A stretch of DNA of 64,000 nucleotides, from the NCBI GenBank assembly GCA_037176885.1, contig JAWWNJ010000017.1:682001-746000 (forward strand), read 5' to 3'. Positions 1 through 12,188 of the stretch are shown one piece after another (the stretch's first letter is position 1; every line of letters begins with the position of its first letter). Source of the DNA: Favolaschia claudopus. Taxonomy: Eukaryota > Basidiomycota > Agaricomycetes > Agaricales > Mycenaceae. A model generated the notes under the pieces. It was not told the DNA's origin. It saw only the letters and a list, made by a program, of their open reading frames with translations, and ran no database searches. The translations under genes and the position numbers were made by a program.

Positions 1-2
1 CG

Positions 3-2900
3 CAACCAAGTCGACCATCGTACACATACGCGCATCGACAGGAGTTCGAGCAACTGAAGGCCAGGCAATATTGGAGGGAGGATTATGTACGGCCCGGGAA
101 CAAGGGAAAGGCTAGAGCATCTGAGTTTGACATTGGAGATGCATCTACATTGGGTTCGTACGTTCTCCGACATACGAATCCTGCTCATGCACAGCGGCAG
201 GACCAGCTCTTCAAAGAGTCCTTGCACACGGCAGTCTCGGTGCCTTGGAAGTGCAGTCTGAGGTCAGTCATGAAAATACATGCTGAATGCATGTTCACGT
301 TCTAGAAGAAATACATTGATGAGCAAAACGCCGTGAGGGAGATATTGATGGCCCTGCAAGGCCGCAAAAACATCATCTTAGCGCTGGTGGACGATATATA
401 TAAAGTGAGTTCATGTTAGTGTTGTTGAAAAGCAATGCACTGAACTTTCTCAGGAAACCTATTCGACACCTCGGCTAATACATCTTTCCCTCACATCGCA
501 GTCGTCTCTCATTTCGGTGCTGGCCCAGACAGCGACAGTCGCCCAGCAACTGCGAAATTTTGTGTCGTTTATCTTTACTTCCTCCTCGCAAACGCGTGCG
601 ACGCCAAACCGAACCCCTCGAATGACACGCACTCTCGAAGCCTTCGCCGATGCTGTCGACACCGAGCTGCGGGCACTCGACCAATGGTGTGCAGCTCGAG
701 AAGAAGCCATCTGTCACGTCCGGTCCGGCCAAGGTCCAATAGGCACGAAACTTCTCGTGAGCCTCCTGAGCACTCAAAAGGCACTTCAAGACAAATTCGA
801 AGACGGGTTTGAGGTTTTACTCAGCGTTGTGCGTACTATAACCACGCACGAGTACTTTCGGTACGCTCTGCTGCCCCGGACTCCGGCTGCCATGACTGCA
901 CTACTCCTAGACGCACTGCTTGATAAGGTGCAAGTGCATCGGGAGCGAGGGGACGGGCGCGTCACGGCAGATATGCTCATGCGTGTATTCGTGATGTGCG
1001 CAGAGCCGGTGTGGGCCATGGTCGGACGATGGCTCAGCATTGGCATGGGACTGGGTGGTGGATTGGGTGTAGGTCAGGGGAAGGACCTCGATGACGAGTT
1101 CTTCATCGAAGGCAGCGGTCTCACCGTTGGGATGACAGGGATTGGTTTTGGTTTAGGGCTGCTTGATCCGGAATTTTGGGCGGATGGGTACGTTTTGCGA
1201 GATGGGGTCGTTCGCGGTGATAACGACGATGAGCCAGACGAGACGAACTATTACAACGCGAGGGCTATTCCTTCGTTTTTGGAGCATGTAGCTGCCGCCG
1301 TCCTCAGCACTGGGAAGGCAGTTGGTTTACTAAGAGCACTTGGTGTTCCGCCTGCCGTCGAAGGACCCACATCTCTCGGGCAATGGCGCTCTTTTGGTTC
1401 TCTCATCGCCGTAGGCGCGCCGTCGGGACAAGGAACATCATCTATCTCTGTTGATGTTCTCTCTAGACTCATCTATGACGAACTAGCATCTCATTGTGAG
1501 GCCACCGGCGCCCTGCTAGGTCGGACACTAGTCGACGAGTGCGAGTTGCTTCACCATCTCTACGCTGTGGAGGACCTGTTTCTCATGAGGAAAGGTGACA
1601 CAATGAGTAACTTCACCGATATCCTGTTTGCCAAGGTATGGGCTCACTGTGGGAATGCCTGACACAAAGCTTGACTCCGAGGTTTGACATAGATGGATTC
1701 TCAACAACCATGGAGTGACTTCCATTTCCTCAATACCGCGTTGCGCGACGTTGTTGAGGCAGGGACGCATGGTGATGGCAAAGAATGGATTCAACCCTCC
1801 CTAGTCCGACTCTCGTACCGTGGATCTCTAGACGGCGGCCAGAGTATCAGCAGAACCGTCAAAGCGATCAGTGGCCTGCTCGTCGAATACGCTGTGCCGT
1901 TCCCAATCGCGTATATTTTCTCTCCACACATTCTCCAGGCGTATGGGGAGGTTTTTGTATTTCTGCTTCAGATCCGGAGGGCCAAAAGTCTGTTGGAGCG
2001 GATTCTTGTGCGTGGTGGGATCACTGGCAAGGAGAAACTAGGGCACGAGCTCAAGGCATTCTATGCCATCCGGAGTCGTTTCAGTTGGTTCACTAAGTGA
2101 GTAGTGCGGGTACAATGTGATTCATGGACTGACGGCCATTGAAGCACCATCTTGAACTTCTTGACGACATATGTGAGCTATTGAATCATTTCGTGGAAGC
2201 TGATATTCACTCGACTTGTCAGGTCATCCACTCCCAAATTGTCAAATTCCATGAAACTTTCAGCAAGGCCGCGTCCTTGGACGAGATGATCCGAGTCCAC
2301 AGTGAGCAGTGAGTGGCGTAGCTATCACGAATATGGGATTACTGAATTTGCTCCAGTATCGAAAGAATCCGTAGCAGGTGTTTACTGCAACCCAATGTAA
2401 GTCCTTGTCGCCCTCTTCTATCTACTTTCTCAGTTGAGATATAGACCTCCGCTCTTCATCGAGCGATATTGTCCGTCCTCGACATGTCTCTACACTTCTG
2501 CGAATTCTTCACGACCTTTGCCGGAAACACGACTGTCACTCTTGATGTCTCTCGCCTCTCCATTGTCTCTAGACGCCACCGGAGCCGTCGGCAACGACGG
2601 CAGCGAAAGAACGTCGTCAGCTTTTTGCAAGTTCCTCTTGATTCTGAAGACGAAAGCTCGGAAGAGGAAGCGCAGGAGGACGTTGATCTGGAAGACTTGC
2701 ATGGTGTTACGGGAGAGTTTTCGATGGGGGCATCGATTTCATCGGAATATGGGTATGGTCGTATAGATAAGATGGCGACAGAACTCGATGGATTGGTGCG
2801 GTTCATACGCAGGGGTGTGGAAAGCCTCGCCGGAGGGACCGGTGACGCGGCGGCGTCGTTTAGTGTGCTTTCTTTTGCTCTCGAGGATTGGGATTTGTAA
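3..2900 (+). CDS. gamma-tubulin complex component, GCP5-like (5' truncated by window edge)
   Basis: Subunit of the gamma-tubulin complex that nucleates microtubules at spindle pole bodies; the GCP family binds gamma-tubulin through its C-terminal Grip2 domain. The window opens inside the gene (codon phase starts at base 3). Exons run from base 3, with introns near 261-305, 404-454, 1636-1692, 2097-2150 and others up to 2450. The conserved Grip1-type segment RLIHLSLTSQSSLISVL appears after the second intron. A Gly-rich insert is followed by DDEFFIEGSG and LLDPEFWADGYVLRD, then IPSFLEHVAAAVLSTGKAV. This DEFF/EFW/VLR order is typical of GCP5/GCP6 rather than GCP2/3. The Grip2 part includes HHLYAVEDLFLMRKGD and a VFVFLLQIRRAK helix. 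An acidic, Ser-rich insert (about 2640-2700) lies near the C-terminus. It could be GCP6 instead of GCP5; the family itself is clear. Confidence 0.8.
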
Positions 2901-3121
2901 ATACTGTAGATGACTGGCAAGAGAATTTAAAACAGATGGCTGTATGTGTTTCCAACTGGGCTTTGAATCACTCATAATTGAACAACAAGGCCACGAAATG
3001 TCAAATTCACGGGATCGCGTTCGAGCCGTTTTCGGCTCCGAAGCCAACGGACCGCGACTCCGATGCTGACCAAAGGACACACAGTTTCCTCCTCACCACC
3101 ACCTTGCATCTGTTACCGACC
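2901..3121. other. short intergenic gap, promoter of the TFIIA gene
   Basis: About 220 bases separate the GCP stop from the TFIIA start. I see no open frame worth calling. It must hold the GCP 3' end and the TFIIA promoter, but no clear TATA box is visible. Confidence 0.4.
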
Positions 3122-3726
3122 ATGGCCACCGCATATTACGAGTTCTACCGTGGATCCTCGTATGTCTCTTGCTTTCATCTCTGCAAGAGTTAGAAGTTAG
3201 AACCCTGGAAACCAGCATCGGCATGGCTTTGACGGACTCCCTGGACGAACTCATTACGAGCGGCGCGATTACACCACAGCTGGCGATGAAAGTCCTTCAA
3301 CAGGTTTGTTTAACCCTTTGCAGCGTGTTCAGCAATGCGAGGAGAATTGTTTTTGGCTGACGATGGGTTCTTGCTGCTGGCGTTAGTTCGACAAGTCTTT
3401 GGCGGATACTATGGTGAAACAGGTGAAGGCTAAGACGACGCTGAAGGTGCGGCATTTGTTCAATGTTCAAATGATATCGTTTCTTCCGATGATATGTGCC
3501 TTGCCACCTGTTCTCCCCGGGCTGTATGAATGAATATTCAACTTGTACTTACTCGCCATTCCAACCACAGGGACACCTAAAGACGTACCGCCTATGCGAC
3601 GACGTATGGACGTTCATCGTCAAGCAGGCGTCGTTTAAGATGGAGCAAAACGAGGTGATCACGACGCCGCGCATAAAGATTATTGCGTGCAAGAACGGGG
3701 ATGCGATTGAGGCAGGGAAAAAGTAG
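3122..3726 (+). CDS. TOA2: transcription factor IIA small (gamma) subunit
   Basis: General RNA polymerase II factor; with the large subunit it stabilises TBP on the TATA box. Four short exons are readable: [13 protein letters not shown], then [20 protein letters not shown] with [10 protein letters not shown], then [16 protein letters not shown], then [17 protein letters not shown] running to [13 protein letters not shown]. These match the family landmarks in order: YxxYR at the start, SLDELI...ITPQLAxxVLxQFDK helices, then the beta-barrel strands LxTYRxCDxVWTF and KIxACxG. The length (about 110 aa) is usual. The first intron starts gtatgt after the codon TC- and ends at ...aaccag, rejoining in phase. 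The start is the only upstream ATG in frame with the YEFYR motif. Confidence 0.93.
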
Positions 3727-4266
3727 AGTGTCTCCTGGTGGTTGTTGTCCTTCAGCCCACGCCCGCACCGGCTGCTTGTGCATCCGATATTTTCGTCGGT
3801 TTCCGGCTTGCATCATATCCTCGCAACGCATGTTCACTGCCACAACAGTTCAGATTCAGCCGAAGTGTACTCTTATTCACCACCATGCATCGAGTCGCAA
3901 CCCCGGCTCACAGTTGTAACCTTAGCTAGATGTGCACTATTAATATAGCTTTTATCTGCAAGTTGCCGACACTGAATTGTGTTTTGTCCCCCTCTGAAGT
4001 CGAGTGTTCGACAAAAGGCCTGAGTCGATTCAGACGAGTTGAACCTGGCAATATGCCAAAACTCTGGCCAATCACGAAGGGCTTATTTCATTACGGGTTG
4101 CGTGTAAATTATTCCCGTTAGCAGCCTCGAGCTGCTCGAATGAAATCGCCTTCGACGCTTCACTTGCAGATCATACTAGGCGACAGCGGTCGCATTGAGA
4201 TTGCGCATTGCGCATTTCAGACCCGATTTTCAGGGCTCCCAGACATGAAAGATTCTTCCAGTGAGT
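3727..4266. other. convergent intergenic region
   Basis: About 540 bases between the stop codons of TFIIA (plus) and the multikinase (minus). Several short open frames overlap on both strands, but none has a recognisable motif or splice pattern. I read it as 3' UTRs and spacer. Confidence 0.4.
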
Positions 4267-5367
4267 CTAAACACATGTACGGACGGCTGCGATTCTCTCG
4301 TCCAAGAGACCAAGCAGCGTCTTGAACCCTAATAAAACCCCTTGGTCTGGGCCTTCCCCGGGTACGAAGCGCGTGTGCGCAAAATCGATCAGACGGACAT
4401 CGTAAGGTGGATGGGGCTTCGCCAGCTTGTTAGGGTTGTTCTCGTCCTCGTCGTCTTCATCTTCGTCTTCATCTTCATCCTCCTCTTCGTCCTCGTCTTT
4501 AAGCGATTTCAAACCCTCCTCGGCACAGGCGGGGTCGCTCTCGTAGAGTATGAGCAGGCTGCCGCCGACCATGCGCATCTCAAGTGCTGCGAACGCGTCG
4601 CGTATATCGGCTACATCCTCGCGAAGTAACTCGAGGATTTGTAGCAGCAGAGATGCAGGGAGGCCCTGTTCCGGCGCTTCCTTGGTCGCGATTGGGAAAA
4701 AGCGCGCGATGCCTTCTGGAAGCTGCTTGGGGGAGATGGACTTGCCATATGCTTTTGAAGTGTGCACGGCTTCGTTTGTCGAGTTGTTGTACACCTTGAA
4801 TCGATGAGTACACATCTCGTCCTTACAGTGCTCGGACGCAACGACCGACCTGAAAGCCTGTGAGCTGGATGCCCGTTTTGCCCGTTGTTGTGGTCTCTGC
4901 TTTCTTGATCATGCGCGCGACCTTGTCCGGTGGCGCCGAATCATCGTAGAGGACTGTACCGAGCTTCACGTCGAGGATGTTGGGCTTGAGAAACAGATAT
5001 GAGAGGTTTTCGAGCACAATGGACTGTGCTTGACGCCATAAGGGCGGGTGTATGACGACCCTCGACGCGAGAACTCATCTTTCTTTTCGCCGTCGATTTC
5101 AATGGGTTTGACGTTGATGCTGCCTTCTGTTGGGGGCTTGTCCGTGTCGAGCTCACCCTGCAATGACAGTGTGCCTATGAATTTGGGGATGAAGGGCCGC
5201 AGAGCGTCGTATTGTGGCTCTGCGGCGGAAGCCATCGTCTGGTAGAATTTGAGTTCGACTGGGAGGGCTGCCTTGATGAGGAGGGAGTTGTCGTCGGTGG
5301 TGGCCACTCCATTGACGTGGCCGCCAACTTGGGTGGAAAGAGTCTGCGTGTCGGCGCTAGAAGACAT
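4267..5367 (-). CDS. ARG82: inositol polyphosphate multikinase (IPK family)
   Basis: Phosphorylates inositol trisphosphates towards IP5; in yeast Arg82 also acts in the nucleus with the ArgR-Mcm1 regulators. The N-terminal exon (MSSSADTQTLSTQVGGHVNG...) leads into LRPFIPKFIGTLSL. The next exon carries the IPK signature: SIVLENLSYLFLKPNILDVKLG (PxxxDxKLG catalytic motif) and then KTGIQLTGFQV. The last exon has the SLLILYE strand and the DFAHTRF metal-binding motif, ending ...IAAVRTCV. Between SLLILYE and DFAHT sits an almost pure Asp/Glu tract (bases about 4440-4510), a common fungal insertion. The junction between exon 1 and the SIVLEN exon is unclear: a strong donor (G|gtgagc, near 5159) joined to caag just before the SIVLEN frame works in phase but skips about 35 codons. 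The start lies 41 bp from the divergent gene at 5409. Confidence 0.87.
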
Positions 5368-5408
5368 ATAATGGTAATGGAGCGCGGTTAACTTGCATCT
5401 TCACCACG

Positions 5409-5696
5409 ATGGCGCTCAATCTAAACTACGCTGCCAACACATATCTGGCCGTTACTCTCCCTTCAGCGTCGTCGTATCTCCACCAGCCCGCGTCTCTGGC
5501 GCTCTTGCATCCGGCTGCGGCTCATGTTGGTCAACTCGACGCGATGGCGGACGTGCAACTCGTTAGCGTGCCGAAAGATGAGTGGGAGATGTCAGAAGCC
5601 AAGCGCGAGGAGATTCTCGCTGCTTTCGAAGCCGTTGGAAGGGTGGATGTACAGGAGCCAAAACAGCGTGCAAAGCGCGGAGGGGACGAGCTGTGA
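5409..5696 (+). CDS. small protein of unknown function (95 aa)
   Basis: A single uninterrupted reading frame starts MALNLNYAANTYLAVTLPSA and ends RAKRGGDEL. I do not recognise the family. The N-terminal half is rich in Ala/Leu; the C-terminal half is charged and probably helical (VSVPKDEWEMSEAKREEIL, then VGRVDVQEPKQRAKR). There is no clear signal peptide or transmembrane segment. Its ATG is only 41 bp from the divergent multikinase ATG, so both must share one very short bidirectional promoter. The ordered frame length, the start position and the absence of a competing frame argue that it is real. It could still be an N-terminal exon of something longer, although a stop follows and the next gene starts about 70 bp later. 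Confidence 0.55.
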   Translation: MALNLNYAANTYLAVTLPSASSYLHQPASLALLHPAAAHVGQLDAMADVQLVSVPKDEWEMSEAKREEILAAFEAVGRVDVQEPKQRAKRGGDEL

Positions 5697-5766
5697 TTTG
5701 ATTTTTACGCGTCGGTCCGTAGTCATTGATGCAACTCATACTCTTTCTTGTCATTGACGCCGAAAA

Positions 5767-8360
5767 ATGGCAGATAAACCGCTGAAGCTGGATCCTGGCC
5801 CACACCCACGCAGGCCTCGCGGCATATCTCTGTGTAAATGTCTTTGTTGGACTATCACCATCCCTATACTTTGTTTTGCAACCTGGCTTGTCGGTTCGTT
5901 TGTGCTGAATCTGGTCCAAGAGGCTCGCTTCCCCCACAAATCTCTGTACCATGTCCAGTCGTCGCAATCTACCTACGACGCGGGGGAAGTCATCCAACCG
6001 CTGATTCGGGACGAAGACACTTTCGACATAGCGGTCAGCGTATGGTTACGCGCTCCGGAAGCCGAAGAGGCTGCAGCGAGAAGCCATATCCCTCCGGTCT
6101 CCACGACGGTGGACGCTCCGGCGTCCACCCAGGTCGAATTGGATGGTTTTGGTAAATTCTGGGTGGGATTGAAAATGGCAGAAGACAACGACCGGTTCAG
6201 GGATGAGTTTGTCCTCGAAAAGCCTTTGTTCTCCGACGTTGTCTTCCGCGGTCTGCGCCTATCCGACAAACACGCCTCAGCCAAAGTCGATTTCCGAATG
6301 CCTGTTGCTAGATTCATGGCGTCTAAACTTACAGAGTCAGATCTTCGGGCGACATTTATGATCTTACCGTCCTCACCTTCGTTGATTAACCATGTCAAAA
6401 ATTTCTCCTCATGGATGCCGGACTCTGTCTTTGCTAAACGACGGCCTATCCGACCTTGGCCGTGGGTTCTCTTTTTGTCGTCGTGTGATTCAAAAATTAA
6501 TCCCCCGAATCCCGTTAGATTTCCCCTTGGTTCCGATAGCCCCAGCGACAAAACCATATCTGACCTAGCGTTAGAATCTTTTGCAATCTCTGTCCCTCTC
6601 GTAGAATTCCATGATGCGGCTTTCCCGCTTGAATGCGTCAACGAATCCAATGATACTGAAGTCACTGCGGATTCAGAGCATGCCGTTCATAATCATCCCT
6701 ACATCGTCACAAGGTCCGCCATATCGACACAGTGATATCCACCCACCTTATCTCAGCCTGTCTTCTCCAGAACACAATTACGCATTATCCGAGAAACTGG
6801 CCTTTTCGATGCCTCAGCGTACAACGCCGTGCGCGACGAGATTAAAATTCATTCCGTTTGTCGTTTTCTCAGGTTATCAATCTGGTATGCTCATACTCAA
6901 CTTATGACTTGGATAGTGTGGACAAGGCATTCCAGGCATACAGCCGAATTTGAAAATGTGTCGAAGGACGTACAAGTCTAACGGTATTTTCGAAACGCTG
7001 TTTGAACTCGAAGTACCAACGGATTCTGGCGTCCAGACGCAATGGGCATATGCGCCGTATCTTGATACCAAAGAGCATGCTTCCGGACCAGTCGTAAGTC
7101 AGAAAGATTATGCATTTCGTGTTCTGTATACGTATTGATTATGCGCAGGACACCATTCCAGTTCCTGTGAATCGCGCAAATTGCTCATCATCATCGGTGC
7201 CTTCACAAAATGACTCTGAACTTGAGTATATGGATATTTCCTGGCGCATCGCGTTTTCGAGTAGGACACCTGGGAAACAGGTGTTAGCGGATAATTTGGT
7301 CTCCCCGCAGACGGTAGATCACCGGGCGAGTGAATTGCAAAGGCTCACTCAGCAGAATGACGCGGAACTATGGAGTGAGTTTGAGTGCATACTGACTTGT
7401 TTGTTGCCATCCTGGATATCTGACAAAGTCGTAGATGGTGCATTGGGACATAGATTTCACGACGACGCGCATCCTCGGCGGCGTGTTCTCATCTCAATCA
7501 TCTCGTAGGTCTTATATACTATTTACTGCACACTATAGCCCGCTCGCTAACCTGTTCCGCAGATTCATAGCCCTGTCCATCGAAGCCATCTTGGCAATCC
7601 ACTATTGGTGGAACACAGTATCAACAGTCGGCCTGAGCACTTTCTCTGTCGTTTGCTTAGCATCGAGCTTTGTGCTCGACCCAATAGTCGCGGCCCTCCA
7701 AAGCGCCGGCGAGGACTCGTGGATGGTGGTTCCGTCGTTGTTTACGCCGTTCTTGATGCTGAGATGCATTAGCCGGATTGAATTTGGGTGGGGGGGATGG
7801 TATCCTGTTGTGAGGAGGCATCCTGCGAATCATCGGGAGCGAGCGAGTCAGCGGAGGGATAATCAGACTACGTGGCGGACGAAACTTGGGGTCAGTTCTC
7901 ATGATACTTCCAAGTTGCAGAATCCCGATTCAACTGACGCGTATTGATTTCATAGCTGTTTGCCGTTATTCTCCTCGTCTATCAACTCACCCATCCATTC
8001 AAAATGTACTTGATACCCACAACGGTTCCCGCGCCCACCCCGGAGGAGTTCTCACCGAGCCGAACTCTCGACTTTCTGTGCAACGTGTATCAGGCGCTGT
8101 ATGTCGCGGGTATGCTGTCGCAAGCCCTGCTCAACCACCGGATGCGGATGTATGCCGGGGGTTATCGAGCCGGGATCGTGTTGTTCGTTGTGGGGAATTT
8201 GGTGGATATGATGTATTTTGTGCCGGGGGTGGTTGGGAGGATGGAGATGCGGCAGGGGTTGACGCCGTTGACGATTGTGAATCGGGTCATTGAGTTGCCT
8301 TTGGTGTGGCAGGCGGTGACGCTGAGGCCTGTTGACGGGAGGGATGATGGGGAGGATTAG
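5767..8360 (+). CDS. multi-pass membrane protein of unknown function, large N-terminal lumenal domain
   Basis: I do not recognise this family with certainty. The N-terminus is basic and Pro-rich (MADKPLKLDPGPHPRRPR), followed by a strong membrane segment (CWTITIPILCFATWLVGSFV). A soluble domain of about 450 residues follows (TFDIAVSVWLR, DVVFRGLRLSDK, LINHVKNFSSWMPDSVF). The C-terminal third has several hydrophobic helices (SIEAILAIHYWW..., LSTFSVVCLASSFVL, SWMVVPSLFTPFLML, YRAGIVLFVVGNLVDMMYFV). Exons: 5767 to about 6711 (ends HPYIVT), resuming TQLRIIRETGLFDAS, then SNGIFETLFELEVP, DTIPVPVNR..., and the membrane exons at about 7437-8360, with introns of 46-60 nt. It resembles CLPTM1-type proteins only in layout, not in motifs I can name. 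Expected site: ER or Golgi membrane (inference). Confidence 0.65.
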
Positions 8361-8706
8361 GTTGGATAATTAGCGGAATAGTATATAGTTTTGTTCATAC
8401 TAATGGGTCCCTCTTTCTGAGATGCAGATCAAGTCGGCGGAGAAGATTGTTCACAGGGAATCAAACTGCGATGAGGATACGCTTGGGAATATGCAGTACA
8501 TTCAGTGGTTGTTACAAGGACACAGCAGTCGCGACAGCTCCAAGTCCACCCAGGGTACTGGAACATTGCGACAAAGCGTCGCAAGTTCCCGCATTTCGAG
8601 CGCTCAAAACCGCATAGCGCTATGAGGTCGGACTTCGCTCTGCGATGCGAGTACACGCTCAGAGACGCTCAGTCGGCCCAGTCATTCCACGTTTACGTTG
8701 TGACGT
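8361..8706. other. convergent intergenic region
   Basis: About 345 bases between the stop codons of the membrane protein gene and the TRAPP gene. Only overlapping short frames without motifs. Nothing else seen. Confidence 0.4.
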
Positions 8707-9270
8707 CTATCCGCTACCGATGAGTGCTGTTATGCGAGTGTCAAAGCCTTCGCTGCGAATGGGCATCTCTGGCGTGTGGAACGGATTCTTCATGACTGCA
8801 TCGGAATAGATTTCGTACACCTTTTGAAGCACATTGTCCGGACTGGGCTCGGCCAACGAGGTGAGGAGTACGAATTTCGTCCCTACACATGTTTTCAGTT
8901 TACTAGGCAGGATGGAGGCGAATGGTAGTGGGACGTTACCTGTGGCAGTCAAAAGGATAGTCATTTTGAACGACTCGCCTTCGATTATTTGGGCGCCTGA
9001 GCTTGCGCCGCCTATGGGTGAGAGACGACTTGTAATTGCGTGGATGCCGTGCAGTGTTCCAGCGAGAACGAGGTATTCGTTGGAGGTGAGCTGCGCGAGA
9101 CCATCTGCGATCCGGGTGAACACCTTATTCTCAGTCCACTAGAATAGATGTGACCTGCGAAGTTGCGCTGGTATACTAGTCCTCCAGCCTTGTTTATGAC
9201 CTAGATGGCCTTCAGTGCCTTCAATAGCAAGCCCGACGAGGAGACGCACCCATAGACCAAATATGGCCAT
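8707..9270 (-). CDS. TRS23: TRAPP complex subunit 4 (Trs23/TRAPPC4, sybindin-like)
   Basis: Core subunit of the TRAPP tethering complex, a guanine-nucleotide exchange factor for Rab1/Ypt1 in ER-Golgi traffic. The exons read MAIFGLW | VINKAGGLVYQRNFA | DGLAQLTSNEYLVLAGTLHG with AITSRLSP | GTKFVLLTSL with EPSPDNVLQKVYEIYSDAVMKNPF, and end at GFDTRITALIGSG. The sybindin/longin landmarks are all present: SNEYLVLAGTLHGIHAI, SFKMTILLTATGTKF, and YEIYSDxxxKNPFxxxEMPIR. The start is set by the longin first strand (xIFxLWVINKAGGLVYQ). The second intron (gtcaca...gatcgcag) has to be removed to join NFA to DGL. Length about 150 aa, normal for the family. Confidence 0.9.
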
Positions 9271-9384
9271 GATGGTTAGAAGCAAAAGAGCTTTGATGCC
9301 GCAGCGTCTTTCCGGGTAATTACACGTTCACTCTGCTTTTACCGCGAACCACGTCCAGGTACAGGGTACTCTGCAACTACTACG

Positions 9385-10839
<1,455 letters not shown>

Positions 10840-11035
10840 GGTGCATAACGCACGCGTTTTTGTCCCTGTAAAAAATGTATAATAGGACTACACTAGAGCA
10901 ACGGTTTACATGAATATCGAAACCTTGGGACTGGCTAATGATACGAGGCGGAAATTTGAGCAGTTGGCTACAGCAAGCAATACAGAGCGTGTGAGTGAAG
11001 AAGTACAAGGCAGAGAGGCGATGGAGTGGGTGGTG

Positions 11036-12078
11036 TTAACTGAGCAGCAGGTTTTTGTAGTGTTTGATGAGGCGAGAAGCGTCTGCAGCGTTCTGGGACA
11101 CGGGTTATTGAACACATATCGAGGGCAATTCGGGATCGCTTACTATCTCGTCTTGTTTGCTTTGGTGTAACTGAGCGTCAGCTGCCTCTACGCATTCCGC
11201 AAGCGCGTCAGCTCTGTTACCGGGATTCGCTCTTACTGTAAAGGGAAGAGACTCGAATAAGGATACGTCCAGGGAATGAGGTATAATGTGTACGAACACA
11301 TTTCACTTGCAGCGTTGATAGTATTCGAACGGCGAGGGAAAAGGTCTTCGATGCCGGCGGGATATTTGGCAAGGAGGATGCGGACCGAGTCCTTGTTAAC
11401 GATGAGCGCAATTCAGGTTTCGAATGAGGCGATTGCTACCTCTAGCCCGTGCCACAGTGGAACGATCTCCGTGCTGAACTTGTCCGCCTTGATCTCTTGC
11501 TCCTTCAACGCCAAGATTTTGGCCCTTCCTTCCTCGCTGGGAAGATCATGTTTACTCGGGAGGAAGTTCGTGAGTGACGTGGTTTCAGCTCACAGACATG
11601 CTATACCATCGCGCGCCAGCTCCTTTGCTCCTTGACGAGCAGACGAATAGAGAGCCTTCTTCTGGTTTTGAAAGGCGGTAGCGCGAGCCGTTATCTTCTT
11701 CGATTCGCGTTCTAGAGCGGTGCGTATATGCTTAGGTGCTACGCCTATACATGGCATCAAACAAACACACTCTTGTACTCAGTCAGAAACCTATTCAGCA
11801 TTTCCGCACTGAGGTAACGTCAGAGAGTGCGTTTTATTGAATTCCGAGCAAGTGTGCTAGCCTGTCTTCACTTCCATCTTCCATAGCAATATCTTCGTCC
11901 TCCGGCATGTCTTCGTCTTGGACTGGGTCGAAGTCGTCGTCGTTCTTCAAGTTGAACGAAACGGAGCCGGAAGGGCGAGTTGAACGAGCGGATTGGCGTT
12001 TCGTAGAGCGCTCTATAAATTATATTGACGGATTGAAGCAGAAGAGACCCAGAGGATCGTACTTGGTGTTCGGGCCAT
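11036..12078 (-). CDS. acidic/coiled-coil nuclear protein, possibly an inner-kinetochore subunit
   Basis: Pieced together from small exons: MARTPKRSTKRQS... (basic, Ser-rich), a long acidic run (NDDDFDPVQDEDMPEDEDIA), then helical segments AEMLNRFLTEYKS, HIRTALERESKKITARATAF, KKALYSSARQGAKELARDG, AKILALKEQEIKADKF, VRILLAKYPAGIEDLFP, NRADALAECVEAADAQLHQ, and an end at SRLIKHYKNLLLS. The basic tail, acidic stretch and coiled coils resemble small centromere/kinetochore proteins (Mis12- or CENP-Q-type), but I cannot name a family. Introns are 42-65 nt. One junction (GACAG|gctagc, 11861) needs a GC donor to stay in frame. The ATG is set by a clean in-phase first intron (A|gtacga...tttatag). It is divergent from the PI4-kinase, with starts 110 bp apart. 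Confidence 0.5.
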
Positions 12079-12188
12079 GGTAGGCGAAAGCAGAAAAGAC
12101 GCGACGCGACGCGTTTGTTTGTGTGGCGGAAAGCACAGATCCTAACAGAGCCAAGCTATGCGCTATAATTAACCCAGCGAGAGCTACG

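Noticed and set aside
10910..11170. 86-codon plus-strand frame
   Set aside because: It lies opposite the last exons of the coiled-coil gene, whose minus-strand reading has consistent splice sites.
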